A stretch of 64,000 nucleotides of DNA from JAEUIE01 sp046350055 (GTDB lineage: Bacteria; Planctomycetota; Planctomycetia; Gemmatales; HRBIN36): assembly GCA_046350055.1 (NCBI GenBank), contig JAXMBC010000001.1, forward strand, positions 1,984,001 to 2,048,000. The letters run 5' to 3'. A model generated the notes under the pieces. The model saw only the letters and a program-made list of their open reading frames with translations. It was not told the origin of the DNA and made no database searches. Shown one piece after another: positions 16,791-26,571 of the stretch. Position 1 is the first letter of the stretch; every line of letters starts with the position of its first letter. Position numbers and translations under genes: made by a program.

Positions 16791-16907
16791 GCATTCGGCT
16801 CAGTGACAACTTCTGCTGTTCAACGTGCGCACTACTGCGCAACTCTCTCCAAAGTTATACCCAGTGGAATGTACCGGCAAGGTGATCTTGAGCAGATGAC
16901 ACGTGCA

Positions 16908-17819
16908 CTACTTACCACGCACCAGCAATCTGCCAGGCATTAACTGTATGACTGCCTGGCGAATACCGGCCATTGGTGTAGCGAGCACTTCACCATCGGC
17001 ATGCAGGGGAACGGGCTGGCTTGTTTCGATGATCACTTCTCGTACCAGCTTTTCCTGTATCGTTTTACATCCATCTCGCCAACCTGGAACAACTAGACGG
17101 GGTAACACGACGAGCGCGCCCAGGCGACTGAGTCTGGTAACGTACATCAGGTTGAACCATCCATCATCTATCACAGCGGAAGGGGCAACCTGAAAACCTC
17201 CGCCTTCTGCCTGCCCGATCGCCGCGACGGCATACAGCAAGCCGGTCTCCATCGTAACTCCGTCGACGGTTACTTTCGCCGTGACAGAGCGGAAATGCTT
17301 GATGATAGCTTTCAACGAGGCCCAACCATAGAGGGGTATGCCTCGAAGCCAGCGGATGCGGCTGGCTTCCCAGGTGACTGCACCGCCTATACCCATACCG
17401 CAGGTGTTGCAGAAGTAGCGAGACTGTTTGCCCTCCAGCGTGACCTTGCCTGCGTCGACGGCCCAGGTCTCTTCGGAGCGCAGTCGACCCACCATGTGGA
17501 TCGCATCGAAAGGCACATGGAGAAGTCGTGCATAGTCATTCCCGGAACCAAGAGGCAAAACACCAAATGCCACATCGTGTCTTTCACTCTGCAAGAGTCC
17601 GTTAATTACTTCATGCACTGTGCCATCGCCACCGGCAGCTACCACTGTTGCAAAACCATCTTCAGCAGCTTGCTGGGCTAATTCTGTGGCCTGGCCAGCG
17701 TGGCTGGTTGGACGATATTCCGCCTCGGTACCCAGTAATTCCCGCACCTGGGACCACGTGATGGCAGAGCCTCCACGGCCGGCATGAGGGTTATAGATGA
17801 TGCAAAACGGAGCAGGCAT
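16908..17819 (-). CDS. Diacylglycerol kinase-like lipid kinase (YegS/DagK family)
   Basis: A 303-residue cytosolic or membrane-associated kinase. The N-terminus has IYNPHAGRG, then the ATP-binding GGDGTVHEVINGL and PLGSGNDYARLL, all hallmarks of the DAGK catalytic domain (PF00781), and the C-terminal beta domain ends LMPGRLLVRGK. The probable role is phosphorylation of diacylglycerol or a related lipid or sphingoid base. It is separated by 117 bases from the GT87-like gene downstream on the same strand and is divergent from scpA. Confidence 0.88.
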   Translation of the reverse strand: MPAPFCIIYNPHAGRGGSAITWSQVRELLGTEAEYRPTSHAGQATELAQQAAEDGFATVVAAGGDGTVHEVINGLLQSERHDVAFGVLPLGSGNDYARLLHVPFDAIHMVGRLRSEETWAVDAGKVTLEGKQSRYFCNTCGMGIGGAVTWEASRIRWLRGIPLYGWASLKAIIKHFRSVTAKVTVDGVTMETGLLYAVAAIGQAEGGGFQVAPSAVIDDGWFNLMYVTRLSRLGALVVLPRLVVPGWRDGCKTIQEKLVREVIIETSQPVPLHADGEVLATPMAGIRQAVIQLMPGRLLVRGK

Positions 17820-17888
17820 ACAAGCTCAATTGACAAGGGCCGATGAGAGGGGTACAAGCCTCCAGCAACGTACCATATTGAGACAGGA

Positions 17889-18689
17889 ATGACAGAGCGG
17901 ACGAATACTTCTGAGTACCGGGTGGAATTACCCATCTTCCGTGGGCCACTTGACCTGTTGCTCTATCTCGTGAAGAAGCACGAGGTGGATATCCTCGATA
18001 TCCCTGTCGCCAGGGTCACGCAATCGTTCCTGGCTTACCTGGAAGTACTTCAACTCATTGACATCGAGATGGCTGGTGACTTCCTGGTGATGGCCAGCAC
18101 ACTGATGGAGATCAAAAGCCGCATGATGCTCCCACAGGAGTCGATCAGTGAGACGGCAGAGGCTGGAGATGAAGCGAAGGTCGATCCTCGAACCGAGTTG
18201 GTCAGACAACTGGTAGCCTATCGGCGGTTTCGAGAAGCAGCACAAGAATTGGAGGAACTCGCCAGCAAGCAGGCGACCCTCTGGCCACGCGGCTACATTG
18301 AGAAGCCGATTTTGCCTACTGACCCCCAGCAGCAACCCTTACAACAGGTCGAGCTTTGGGATCTGGTCAGTGCGTTTGATCGCTTGTTGCGGGCGACGCT
18401 GTCGCATCAGCAGCAAGCCATCACAGTGGATGATACGCCCCAGCATCAGCGCATGGCCGAGTTGCTGGAACATTTGCAACAGGCAGCAGGGCCGGTGCGA
18501 TTTGAAGATCTCTTTGCCAGGCCCCATACCAGAGCCAGGCTGATTGGTCAGTTCCTGGCCCTGCTGGAGTTGATCAAGCTTCAACGGGTACGGGTTGAAC
18601 AGGATGACGCCTTCAGCCCCATCATGGTCACACTGCTGGATGGCAGCCTGGAAGGCCTGCCAACCGAAGAGTTGCTGACTGCGGCGTAA
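17889..18689 (+). CDS. scpA: Segregation and condensation protein A
   Basis: A 266-residue kleisin that bridges the SMC dimer with ScpB to organise the chromosome. The N-terminus carries the family block FRGPLDLLLYLVKKHEVDILDIPVARVTQSFL, followed by DFLVMASTLMEIKSRMMLP. The C-terminal winged-helix region (ARLIGQFLALLELIKLQRVRVEQ) is intact. No scpB gene is adjacent in the window. It converges tail to tail with the GSDH gene (1-base gap). Confidence 0.93.
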   Translation: MTERTNTSEYRVELPIFRGPLDLLLYLVKKHEVDILDIPVARVTQSFLAYLEVLQLIDIEMAGDFLVMASTLMEIKSRMMLPQESISETAEAGDEAKVDPRTELVRQLVAYRRFREAAQELEELASKQATLWPRGYIEKPILPTDPQQQPLQQVELWDLVSAFDRLLRATLSHQQQAITVDDTPQHQRMAELLEHLQQAAGPVRFEDLFARPHTRARLIGQFLALLELIKLQRVRVEQDDAFSPIMVTLLDGSLEGLPTEELLTAA

Positions 18690-18690
18690 C

Positions 18691-20742
18691 TTACTTCCTC
18701 ACGAGTCGATCTATTCCCTGCCCGCTGGCCGAGAAGGTGAGCAGGTAGAGTTCTCCATCCTCATCCTCGCCGAATGACATGATGGGCTGATTGCGATTGG
18801 CAATCTCCCGATTGGCGATCACGCGTTTCTTTTCAAAGTCATACTGCAAGGCCCAGATCTTGTTGGACACGTAATCGGCATACAGGTACATCCCACGCAA
18901 TTCAGGATGAGCCTTGCCTCGATAGACAAATCCGCCGGTAATCGACTTCCCTACATTGTGGTGGTATTCCCAGATCGGTTCTAACATTTTATCGTTAGCC
19001 ACCTGCGATGCAGCACCGAAGGGGTGAAACGATTCCCTGGTATTCCAGCCATAATCAGCACCCTTCTGCAGAAGGTTGATCTCCTCGTACAGATTCTGCC
19101 CGACGTCAGCAAACCAGCCTTGCCCGGTCTCCCGATCGAAGGACATTCTCCAGACGTTGCGCACGCCGAATGCAAAGATCTCAGGGAAGGCATCGCTCTG
19201 GCCGACGAAGGGATTGTCTTGAGGAATACCGTATGGCTTGTCACCGCTCCTGGTGTCCACATCAATGCGAAGTATCTTGCTGTGGAAGGTGTTCATCTTG
19301 CGACTGTTCTTGAACATATCGTTCGCGCCACCGCCATCCCCCATACCGATATAGAGGTAACCATCGGGGCCGAAGACGAGCGTGCCACCGTTGTGATTCC
19401 ACATGGGCTGCTTGATGGTGAGCAGCACTTCTTCCGATGCCTTGTCTGCCCGGTTCGGGTTATCCTTGCTCACTTTGAAACGTGAGATGACGGAGAGCAG
19501 TCCAGGCTTTTTGGTGTAATAGACGAAGAACTCTCCGTTCTGTTTGTACCTGGGGTGGAATGCCAGGCCGAGAAAGCCTTCCTCATTCTGGCTATCCTTG
19601 TAGGTGACTCGATCCTGAATATCGAGGAAGACTTCGGTCTTCTTGACGTCAGGTTTGTTGCGGAAGACGTGGATGACGCCGTGCTGTGTAGCAACGAAGT
19701 TTCGACCACTTTGATCATTAGCGTGTGTGAGGATCAGGGGTCGCAATGGTACGGGCACACCCTTCTCATTCACTGGTTCCCAGCCGGTCCATTCGATGGA
19801 AGGAAACGCGGGGGCGACAGTGAAGGGAAGTGGAGCTTCATTGACGGGATTAACAATGCCTCCTACCGAGTAGGGGATGCAAGCAAAATTATTCCCTTCT
19901 TGTGCAGTCAGGCCGGTGAGCTGGTTAGTGGCAGAATGAAAAGTCAGGCTATCAGCAGGAAACACCTGAAACGTCTGGCTTTCCTCAAGGGAGTAAGCAG
20001 TGCCCTTGGGCGGATGCTGGTACTTTTTCCGAAATCGCTCCATCTGCCCCTTGGGATGATCAAGTATGACAATGCTCCTGTCAGTGGTGTTGATGCCATA
20101 GAGTCGACCGACGTTATCGTAGACGAGTGATTTCACTGGCCCCATGGGAACGGTGCCAATCATCTTCTTTTGCAGGAGGCACAGGATGTAGGTCGTCTCT
20201 CCTTTAGCGGAGTGTGCGAGCAGCGATGTCTCGCCAGCAGAAACAAGACTAGTGATCCGGTTGAATTCCGGGAGTTGATTGAAGTTCAGATCGACGGTCA
20301 CTTTGCCAGTGGCATTGCGACGCACGAGGGCAGACTGCTGAGCTTCATTCTCAATCGCAATGAACTGGTTGCCATAAGAATCGACAGCAATCGTTTGAAT
20401 GGTAGCAGGACTGCCAACCAGTTTCGTGATGGCATCCTGATCCAGGAGCTTCTTATATTCCCCCTTCGGATCACGCTGCCAGTATTCGTTCCTGCTGGCA
20501 GCGAAAAGGACGTTTTTCCAGGCACGCACTACATGAGCGTGAACCGTGTTCACTTTCTTGGTGTCGCTCGTGGTGCCCTTCCTGATCCAGGCCAGTTGCG
20601 TCTCGAGGACACCGTCCATGGTGGCAATGAAGGCAGACCCGTTATCGAGCACTGCTATATCCAGTGCCTTGCCAGGGGCATCCTGCCCTATGCAGGTGGC
20701 AGTCAAAGTCAGGTAAGCCAGGCAGAACCAAAGAGTTTTCAT
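18691..20742 (-). CDS. Secreted GSDH-type (sorbosone/soluble glucose dehydrogenase-like) beta-propeller protein
   Basis: A 683-residue exported protein with signal peptide MKTLWFCLAYLTLTATCIG. Residues about 30-290 are a poorly conserved repeat region with YWQRDPKGEY and periodic Gly/Asp turns, perhaps a degenerate beta-propeller. The C-terminal 350 residues are a glucose/sorbosone dehydrogenase domain (PF07995): EEGFLGLAFHPRY, WNHNGGTLVFGPDGYLYIGMGDGGG, ILRIDVD, FAFGVRNVWRMSFD and DVGQNLYEEIN. Homologues oxidise sugars with PQQ in the periplasm, but many planctomycete members have unknown substrates and may not bind PQQ. Confidence 0.85.
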   Translation of the reverse strand: MKTLWFCLAYLTLTATCIGQDAPGKALDIAVLDNGSAFIATMDGVLETQLAWIRKGTTSDTKKVNTVHAHVVRAWKNVLFAASRNEYWQRDPKGEYKKLLDQDAITKLVGSPATIQTIAVDSYGNQFIAIENEAQQSALVRRNATGKVTVDLNFNQLPEFNRITSLVSAGETSLLAHSAKGETTYILCLLQKKMIGTVPMGPVKSLVYDNVGRLYGINTTDRSIVILDHPKGQMERFRKKYQHPPKGTAYSLEESQTFQVFPADSLTFHSATNQLTGLTAQEGNNFACIPYSVGGIVNPVNEAPLPFTVAPAFPSIEWTGWEPVNEKGVPVPLRPLILTHANDQSGRNFVATQHGVIHVFRNKPDVKKTEVFLDIQDRVTYKDSQNEEGFLGLAFHPRYKQNGEFFVYYTKKPGLLSVISRFKVSKDNPNRADKASEEVLLTIKQPMWNHNGGTLVFGPDGYLYIGMGDGGGANDMFKNSRKMNTFHSKILRIDVDTRSGDKPYGIPQDNPFVGQSDAFPEIFAFGVRNVWRMSFDRETGQGWFADVGQNLYEEINLLQKGADYGWNTRESFHPFGAASQVANDKMLEPIWEYHHNVGKSITGGFVYRGKAHPELRGMYLYADYVSNKIWALQYDFEKKRVIANREIANRNQPIMSFGEDEDGELYLLTFSASGQGIDRLVRK

Positions 20743-20899
20743 GAACGAGACCTTGGAGATACGTGAAAGCAGTGAAACAAGGCAGGGAGAATGCTGGTAC
20801 TAAAGGTACTCTGTACTTCAGCAGATCGCAGTTGCAAGAAACACCCATATTGTCTATGTCCCTGTATTGGTTTCGTCATCCTCTGGCAGATGCTCTGGC

Positions 20900-23800
20900 A
20901 TGACCTTTCGTAAGTGGCTGGTGCGTGGTTTCCTGCTCGTCCTGATGCTGATGCTGGGCGGAGCTTACTACGTCTATGGCCAATACACCAATCCTGAAGC
21001 AGTCGCCCAGATGGTGCTGGCAGAACTGAAGCAGCACTTTCCTGATGCCAGCATTCAACTGGGCCATGCCCAATGGCGACTGTTTGGCGGCATCCTGCTG
21101 ACCGATCTTAAAGTGACTCCCAAGGATCACCCCAGCGAGGAACCGACGGCGGTCCTCCGCCAGACCACACTCAAAATTGACAAAGCCCAGGCAGCGCAGG
21201 GCAAGTTTGAACTGCTCCGCGTGCAGCTCGATCAGCCTATGCTCAACCTGGAACGGGACGAAGCAGGCCGCTGGAATGTCTTGAGTCTGCTTACTGCCAA
21301 ACCCAAGGCATCCGGTTCGATTCCATTTGTCGTGCTTAACAAGGGTACAATCCGTTTTCATGACCGTCGTCTCGATTTTCCTGTCCTGGAACTCACAGGT
21401 GTGGATGCGAAGCTGACACCCCAACCTCAGGGAAACCTGATGGGAGAAGGCCAGGGCCACTCGGCACTGCTGGGTAATATCGAATTCCGCTTCACTCACG
21501 ACCCGGTCAAGGACAGCACCGAACTCAACTTTTTGATTCCCAACATCGATTACCAACCCAAGCTCGAAGAGATCATCGTCAAACTCATACCTATCTGGAA
21601 AGAACAGCAACTGCGTGTTCGAGGCAAGATTGGTATCGAATCCAAACTGACCTGGTATCCTCATCAGGACATACCCCTGATTGAATCCCATGTCAGGCTG
21701 CATTCAGGGGAATTGCGCCATCCCAAGCTGCCGGTGCCACTCAAAGATATCCAGGCTGATCTGCAGTATCATCCTGACGCCTTGCACATCAGTCATTTCT
21801 CTGCCAAAGCGGAGAAAGGCACGATCCAGGGCAATGGCAAAGTGGAACTCGGCACCGATATTCGCAACTATCAGGAACACCGCGCCACGCTGCATGTGGA
21901 ATATGACAATATCCATCTGCATAAGGGCGTCTATCCGTCGTTGCCGCCGATCCTGCGCAAGTTCTGTGAGGATATGAAGACCGAAGGGCTGCTCAACGGC
22001 ACGCTGGACTTGCATTACCGCGATCAGACGCTGGGGCTCGCATACACACTCAAGCCGCATCATGCCAGTTTTGAAGCTGACGATTTTCCTTATCCTGCCA
22101 ACAGCATAGCTGGTGTGCTGCAGTATCGCGAAGAGGGTGAACACCCCACGCTGACTGTTGATCTTCACGGGCAATTCGGTACCAGACCCTTTCAACTGAA
22201 AGGGCTCCTCTTTGGCAATGGGTTGCGACCTGATAACAGCTTGCGTCCTGGTCTCGATCTGCAGATTCATGCCGAGAGTCTGAGTCTGGATGAGCAGTTG
22301 TATCGAGCCCTGGAACCCTATCCCGAAACACATCGAGTCATCAAGCAGTTTCATGCCAGTGGCGAATTGGACTGTGATCTCCGCCTGCACCGTTTGCCTG
22401 GCGTAACAGCTGACGACAAACCAGCAACCAAACGCTGGGTGAGTGCCAGCCTGCGTGATGTGGCCTTTCGTTTTGATCCTTTCCCCTGCCCTATTGAGAA
22501 GGCTTCGGGTAAACTCGAAATCTTCCCCAACAAGCAATGGAGCATCAGTCAGCTTGAAGGTGAACACCGGGGCGCAAAAGTGACCGGCCAGGCCTGGATG
22601 GTGGGCACTGCAGCAGGTGACGTACTGCATATCGATCTCGTTGCCCAGAAACTTGGCTTCACCAATGAACTGCACGATGCATTACCACCAGAAGTGCAAA
22701 GCGTCTGGAAGCATTTCAAACCGACAGGCCATGTTGATTGCAAGGTTACCTTCGACAAGCTGGAAAAAGGGAAGCCCAATGTCGAAGTCACGGTGGCAGC
22801 CCGCGGTGGCAGCATTCTCCCTGGCTTCTTCCCCTACGCTCTCCATAACCTGCAAGGCAACTTTCACTTCGCCAACAAGGAAGTAAAAGTCGGCCCGCTG
22901 ACTGCTGAGCATGGCAGCACTGCCATCACCATTGATGGTGGTCATGTCACCATTCGTCCTGAAGCCGGGTTTCTGGTTCAGATGCACGGCATCAACTTCG
23001 ACCAGGTACCAGTCGATGATGATCTGCTCAAAGCACTGCCTGCCATGATGCGCGAAGCAGTAGCGACGCTGAAGCCCAGCAAGCCACTCAAACTGCGGGT
23101 GAACCTCGATGTGGACGACCCCGGTGCAGACAAGCCAGCCAAAATCAGTTGGAATGGCAGTGCGGAGATCAACGACTGCGATCTGCATGTTGGAGTAGCC
23201 GTGAAGGATGCCACGGGCATCGTGCTCATGGAAAACGGGGTCTATGACCAGGGTAAGCTTGATTGTCAGGGACAACTCTTTGTTCGCAGTATGAATATCA
23301 TGGGCAAACAGGTTGTTGGCCCCTTCCATAGCAAACTGCTCATGACCAAAGACGTGCTGCAACTACCTGAATGCAAGCTCAGCATTCCTGGTGGTGGCGT
23401 ACAAGGCCTCATTCAAGTGATGTTCGGTGGTGGCGGGCCACGCTATCACCTGAATCTCGATGCTGACTTTCGTATCGAAGAGTTTCTGCAGCAACCCAAG
23501 GAACTCAAGGGTCGTACTCGCGCTGCGATTCGGCTCAACGGCGAAGGCAGCAAGTTGGACAAGCTTTCTGGCGAAGGAACTATTCTTGTTGAACAGGGTG
23601 CGCACCTCGTCAATCTTCCCCTGGTCATTGATATCTTCAATCAGTTCAGCCAGATGCTCCCCAAGGCAACAAACTTTCAGACAGCCAAGGTGGACTTTGT
23701 GGTGCAGGGCGACCGTTTCCGTGCCAATCAGGTACAGTTGCTGGGCGATGCGTATCGCGTCGAAGGCACCGGTACCACCAAACTCGATGGCAGCGACCTT

Positions 23801-24007
23801 GATCTCACCTTGAGCCTGGTAATGGGTGGCGGCCGTACATTGCCCCTGATGCCCGCCATGCTCGATACGTTGCAGAAGACTATCGCCAAGGGGTTGATGA
23901 AAGTCCACGTCACCGGCTCGGTGAGTAAGGTGGAGGTCAGTGTGGAACCCGTCCCGTTCCTGGTGGAACCGGTAAAGGAAATGTTCAAAAGCACGGGTAA
24001 GAAGTAA
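20900..24007 (+). CDS. Large AsmA-like envelope protein
   Basis: About 1035 residues: an N-terminal membrane anchor (KWLVRGFLLVLMLMLGGAYYVYG), then a long beta-rich region with repeated AsmA-like motifs and no cysteine-rich or catalytic signature. The C-terminal part (GLIQVMFGGGG, LSGEGTILVEQGAHLVNLPLVIDIFNQF, DFVVQGDRFRANQVQLLGDAYRVEGTGTTKLDGSDLDLTLSL) is characteristic of AsmA/TamB-like proteins thought to form lipid-transport bridges between membranes. The ATG at 20900 is chosen over a TTG at 20867 because the anchor follows directly. It diverges from the GSDH gene and converges on the small gene at 24017. The lipid-transport role is inferred from the family. Confidence 0.78.
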   Translation: MTFRKWLVRGFLLVLMLMLGGAYYVYGQYTNPEAVAQMVLAELKQHFPDASIQLGHAQWRLFGGILLTDLKVTPKDHPSEEPTAVLRQTTLKIDKAQAAQGKFELLRVQLDQPMLNLERDEAGRWNVLSLLTAKPKASGSIPFVVLNKGTIRFHDRRLDFPVLELTGVDAKLTPQPQGNLMGEGQGHSALLGNIEFRFTHDPVKDSTELNFLIPNIDYQPKLEEIIVKLIPIWKEQQLRVRGKIGIESKLTWYPHQDIPLIESHVRLHSGELRHPKLPVPLKDIQADLQYHPDALHISHFSAKAEKGTIQGNGKVELGTDIRNYQEHRATLHVEYDNIHLHKGVYPSLPPILRKFCEDMKTEGLLNGTLDLHYRDQTLGLAYTLKPHHASFEADDFPYPANSIAGVLQYREEGEHPTLTVDLHGQFGTRPFQLKGLLFGNGLRPDNSLRPGLDLQIHAESLSLDEQLYRALEPYPETHRVIKQFHASGELDCDLRLHRLPGVTADDKPATKRWVSASLRDVAFRFDPFPCPIEKASGKLEIFPNKQWSISQLEGEHRGAKVTGQAWMVGTAAGDVLHIDLVAQKLGFTNELHDALPPEVQSVWKHFKPTGHVDCKVTFDKLEKGKPNVEVTVAARGGSILPGFFPYALHNLQGNFHFANKEVKVGPLTAEHGSTAITIDGGHVTIRPEAGFLVQMHGINFDQVPVDDDLLKALPAMMREAVATLKPSKPLKLRVNLDVDDPGADKPAKISWNGSAEINDCDLHVGVAVKDATGIVLMENGVYDQGKLDCQGQLFVRSMNIMGKQVVGPFHSKLLMTKDVLQLPECKLSIPGGGVQGLIQVMFGGGGPRYHLNLDADFRIEEFLQQPKELKGRTRAAIRLNGEGSKLDKLSGEGTILVEQGAHLVNLPLVIDIFNQFSQMLPKATNFQTAKVDFVVQGDRFRANQVQLLGDAYRVEGTGTTKLDGSDLDLTLSLVMGGGRTLPLMPAMLDTLQKTIAKGLMKVHVTGSVSKVEVSVEPVPFLVEPVKEMFKSTGKK

Positions 24008-24016
24008 CACTACTTG

Positions 24017-24415
24017 TTAATACCGAATCCCATATGCCTCTCGCTCGAAAGGATTGTCGAGGTAAGGATTCTTGCCTCGGTACCAGAGCCACAAGCTGCA
24101 ACCCAGGTATGCCGGTAGAAAGAACGGTCCCCAGCGCATGTACTGTCTCACATGCACGTGTTCATGATCGCGCGAGACTTCCAATTCCTTGAGCGTTTGC
24201 CCGAAGATTACATGCCCCATCGTGAGGGCTGCAACATTGCCCGCTAACAGATGGCGATGCAGCAGCCACTTCATGAAGCCGCCGTGGAATTCGACGACGC
24301 CTCTCACCACGTGCACCCTGCCCCCGGTGAGCAGATTTATCAGGCCAAGGTATAGGCCGAGGAACGTGTTGGGGCTGGCCCAGAGATAGCCGAGCACCCA
24401 CAGTACTCTATTCAT
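24017..24415 (-). CDS. Conserved small membrane-associated protein, last gene of efflux operon
   Basis: A 132-residue protein with N-terminal hydrophobic stretches (VLWVLGYLWASPNTFLGLYLGLINLL) and a conserved HEHVHVRQYMRWGPFFLPAYLGCSLWLWYRG segment in the second half. The His-rich HEHVHV could bind a metal. Its ATG overlaps the end of the upstream permease gene by 8 bases, so it is translationally coupled to the ABC operon. Such proteins are annotated as hypothetical; the function is unknown. A longer frame (to 24553) only reads the permease gene in another phase. Confidence 0.6.
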   Translation of the reverse strand: MNRVLWVLGYLWASPNTFLGLYLGLINLLTGGRVHVVRGVVEFHGGFMKWLLHRHLLAGNVAALTMGHVIFGQTLKELEVSRDHEHVHVRQYMRWGPFFLPAYLGCSLWLWYRGKNPYLDNPFEREAYGIRY

Positions 24416-25820
24416 GTCGGAGGGCTTCGATCGGATCGAGTCGGGCTGCTCTGCGGGAAGGATACCAGCCGAAGAGTACTCCCACGCTGACCGAAGCAAA
24501 GAACGCCAGAAAGACGCTCGGTTCATGTAGCTTGGTAGGAAGGTGTGTGCCAAAGTACTTTCCGACGGGAGGTGCCAGGAAGATAATCGCGAAACCTACG
24601 GCAACGCCGATAAGGCCACCCACCGTGGTCTGCACCAGTGCTTCCACGAGGAACTGGAAGGTGACATCGCCTCGTTTGGCCCCAAGAGCCCGGCGGATAC
24701 CAATCTCGCGGGTACGCTCCGTCACCGTGGCCAGCATGATGTTCATAATCCCGATGCCACCCACCAGCAGCGAAATACCGGCAATGGCTGCCATCTGAAT
24801 TCGATAGCGATCACGGGTACGCTCTGCTTTCTCCAGTTTGTCGAGAGGTACGTTGACGTTCCAGTCCTTTTTACCACGGTGGTACATTTCGAGTTGGGCA
24901 CTGACCATCTCAGCAGTTGCACGCACCTGGTCCATCCGTTCGACCGTCAGAATGATCTGGCTGAGCTGCACTTGTTCAGCGCCTCGCATACCACTACTGC
25001 GGATGATGGCGGTATCCCCAAGCAGGGCCCGGCTGGCTGCCAGTGGAATGTAGATATCGGTGTTGTAGTTTTCGATATCGGCACCGCTGGTGCTCGGGGA
25101 CCGATCCCGCATCACACCTACCACCGTAAAGGCTGGATTCTTGTAGGAGAAACGAATGACCTTGTTGATGGGATCTTCGCCAGGGAAAAGGATACGGGCC
25201 GTTTCGGATCCGAGCACACAGACGTTGCGAGGCACGGGTAGCTCATCGGCTTCGACGATGAAGCGTCCAGAACCTATTTTGTCGCCGATGCCGAAGATGG
25301 TGGCATACTGCGGTGTGGTTGAAACCACTCGCGTCGTATGGGATCGGGCTTCCGTCACTGGCATGACCTCTGCTTTGAAGGTGCGCAGCGGAAGCGGCGT
25401 GCTGACGAGATTCGGGATGGTATTGCGGAACCGTTCATAGTCTGAGTCGGTCAGGCCATATTTGGCAACAAACGATCGTCGACCACTCGAGGCGTCATCG
25501 GGTGGCTTGATACTGACTGCCACGATATTGGTGGCACCTTCACGCATAATGTCATCCAGGGCATCCTGCATGGATCCTTCGCCAAATGCCATCAGGGCGA
25601 TGACTGCGGACGTGCCGATGATGATGCCGAGCACAGAGAGGAACGAGCGAAGTTTGTGAAGCCAGAGGTTGCGAATAGCGGTGATGAAGCTGCGACGCAG
25701 CTTGGGGCCACCGATCGGGGTCAGGGCCAGCACGAGTGGCACGACCAGCACGGAGCCACCCAGCATATACGGCCAGTAGCTCAGGGCAACTTCCAGGTAG
25801 TATTCGAGATTGTCGAGCAT
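24408..25820 (-). CDS. MacB-like ABC transporter permease
   Basis: A 470-residue FtsX/MacB-type permease. An N-terminal extension with an extra hydrophobic segment precedes the MacB core (LWLHKLRSFLSVLGIIIGTSAVIALMAFGEG), then a large periplasmic domain (about 110-340) and three C-terminal helices with IGIRRALGAKRGDVTFQFLVEALV. It lacks the fused ATPase of true MacB; that subunit is encoded by the next upstream gene. With the HlyD adaptor and TolC lipoprotein it forms a MacA-MacB-TolC-like machine that couples ATP hydrolysis to export or lipoprotein/toxin extrusion. Substrate unknown. Confidence 0.88.
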   Translation of the reverse strand: MLDNLEYYLEVALSYWPYMLGGSVLVVPLVLALTPIGGPKLRRSFITAIRNLWLHKLRSFLSVLGIIIGTSAVIALMAFGEGSMQDALDDIMREGATNIVAVSIKPPDDASSGRRSFVAKYGLTDSDYERFRNTIPNLVSTPLPLRTFKAEVMPVTEARSHTTRVVSTTPQYATIFGIGDKIGSGRFIVEADELPVPRNVCVLGSETARILFPGEDPINKVIRFSYKNPAFTVVGVMRDRSPSTSGADIENYNTDIYIPLAASRALLGDTAIIRSSGMRGAEQVQLSQIILTVERMDQVRATAEMVSAQLEMYHRGKKDWNVNVPLDKLEKAERTRDRYRIQMAAIAGISLLVGGIGIMNIMLATVTERTREIGIRRALGAKRGDVTFQFLVEALVQTTVGGLIGVAVGFAIIFLAPPVGKYFGTHLPTKLHEPSVFLAFFASVSVGVLFGWYPSRRAARLDPIEALRHE

Positions 25821-25857
25821 CAGGAGCCGGGAGTTAGAAGCCAGAAGTCAGGAATCA
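25821..25857 (-). repeat. Short degenerate repeat between operon genes
   Basis: The gap between the ABC ATPase and permease genes consists of AGAAGCCAG-AAGTCAGGAATCA type sequence, related to the arms at 53347-53483. On the minus strand it includes the TGA stop of the ATPase gene. It adds no recognisable ribosome binding site for the permease. Confidence 0.4.
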
Positions 25858-26571
25858 GGCCGCGTGGTGTTTCTTCGGTGGTATCGCCTTGTTTCGAACA
25901 TCGCTTTCAATGTGCCCATCGCGAAGGCGAATGACACGACGAGCCCACTCGGCAATATCGTTTTCATGTGTCACCATGATGATGGTCTTCCCCATTTCAT
26001 TGAGGCCCAGCAGCATGGTCATGATTTCATTGGAGGTCTTGGTATCAAGGTTACCCGTCGCTTCGTCTGCCAGGATAATGTGCGGATCGTTAATGAGCGA
26101 GCGGGCAATTGCTACACGTTGCTGCTGACCACCAGAGAGCTGCGGTGGACGGTGATCCAGTCGCTGGCCGAGACCGACCATCTCAGCCAGACGGATGCAG
26201 CGAGCCCTGGTCTGCGAGTTCACCTTGCCCTGATAAAGCAGTGGGACTTCGATGTTTTCGATCACCGTGTACTGAGCAATAAGGTTGTAAGCCTGGAAGA
26301 TGAAACCGAGGTATTTGCTTCGTACTTCGGATAGTTGATCGTCAGCCATCCGGGAAACATCCTGGCCGGCAAGGAAATAGTTGCCGGCGGAAGGACGGTC
26401 GAGACAGCCCAGGAGATTGAGGAGGGTGGACTTGCCCGAGCCGGACGGGCCCATGAGGGCGACAAAGTCCCCCTCTTCGAAATCAATGCTGACACCACGC
26501 AGGGCGTGCACTGTTTCGGAGCCCATCTGGTAGGTCTTTTTCAGGTTGATGACCCTGGCAATAGCAGCCAT
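25855..26571 (-). CDS. ABC transporter ATP-binding protein (LolD/MacB-N type)
   Basis: A 238-residue nucleotide-binding domain. Walker A GPSGSGKST (about 40-48), Q-loop AYNLIAQYTVIENIEVPL, signature LSGGQQQRVAIARSL, Walker B IILADEAT and the H-loop MVTHEND are all present. The profile is that of LolD/MacB/SalX exporters. Its start overlaps the stop of the HlyD gene by one base (TAATG), showing tight operon coupling. It pairs with the permease at 24408-25820. The C-terminus (KAIPPKKHHAA) is His/Lys-rich. Confidence 0.93.
   Translation of the reverse strand: MAAIARVINLKKTYQMGSETVHALRGVSIDFEEGDFVALMGPSGSGKSTLLNLLGCLDRPSAGNYFLAGQDVSRMADDQLSEVRSKYLGFIFQAYNLIAQYTVIENIEVPLLYQGKVNSQTRARCIRLAEMVGLGQRLDHRPPQLSGGQQQRVAIARSLINDPHIILADEATGNLDTKTSNEIMTMLLGLNEMGKTIIMVTHENDIAEWARRVIRLRDGHIESDVRNKAIPPKKHHAA

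Noticed and set aside
21704..24010. Long minus-strand open frames (323, 226 and 215 codons) opposite the AsmA-like gene
   Set aside because: They mirror the codon bias of the plus-strand gene, have no ribosome binding site or recognisable motif, and would require three consecutive genes antisense to a clear family member.
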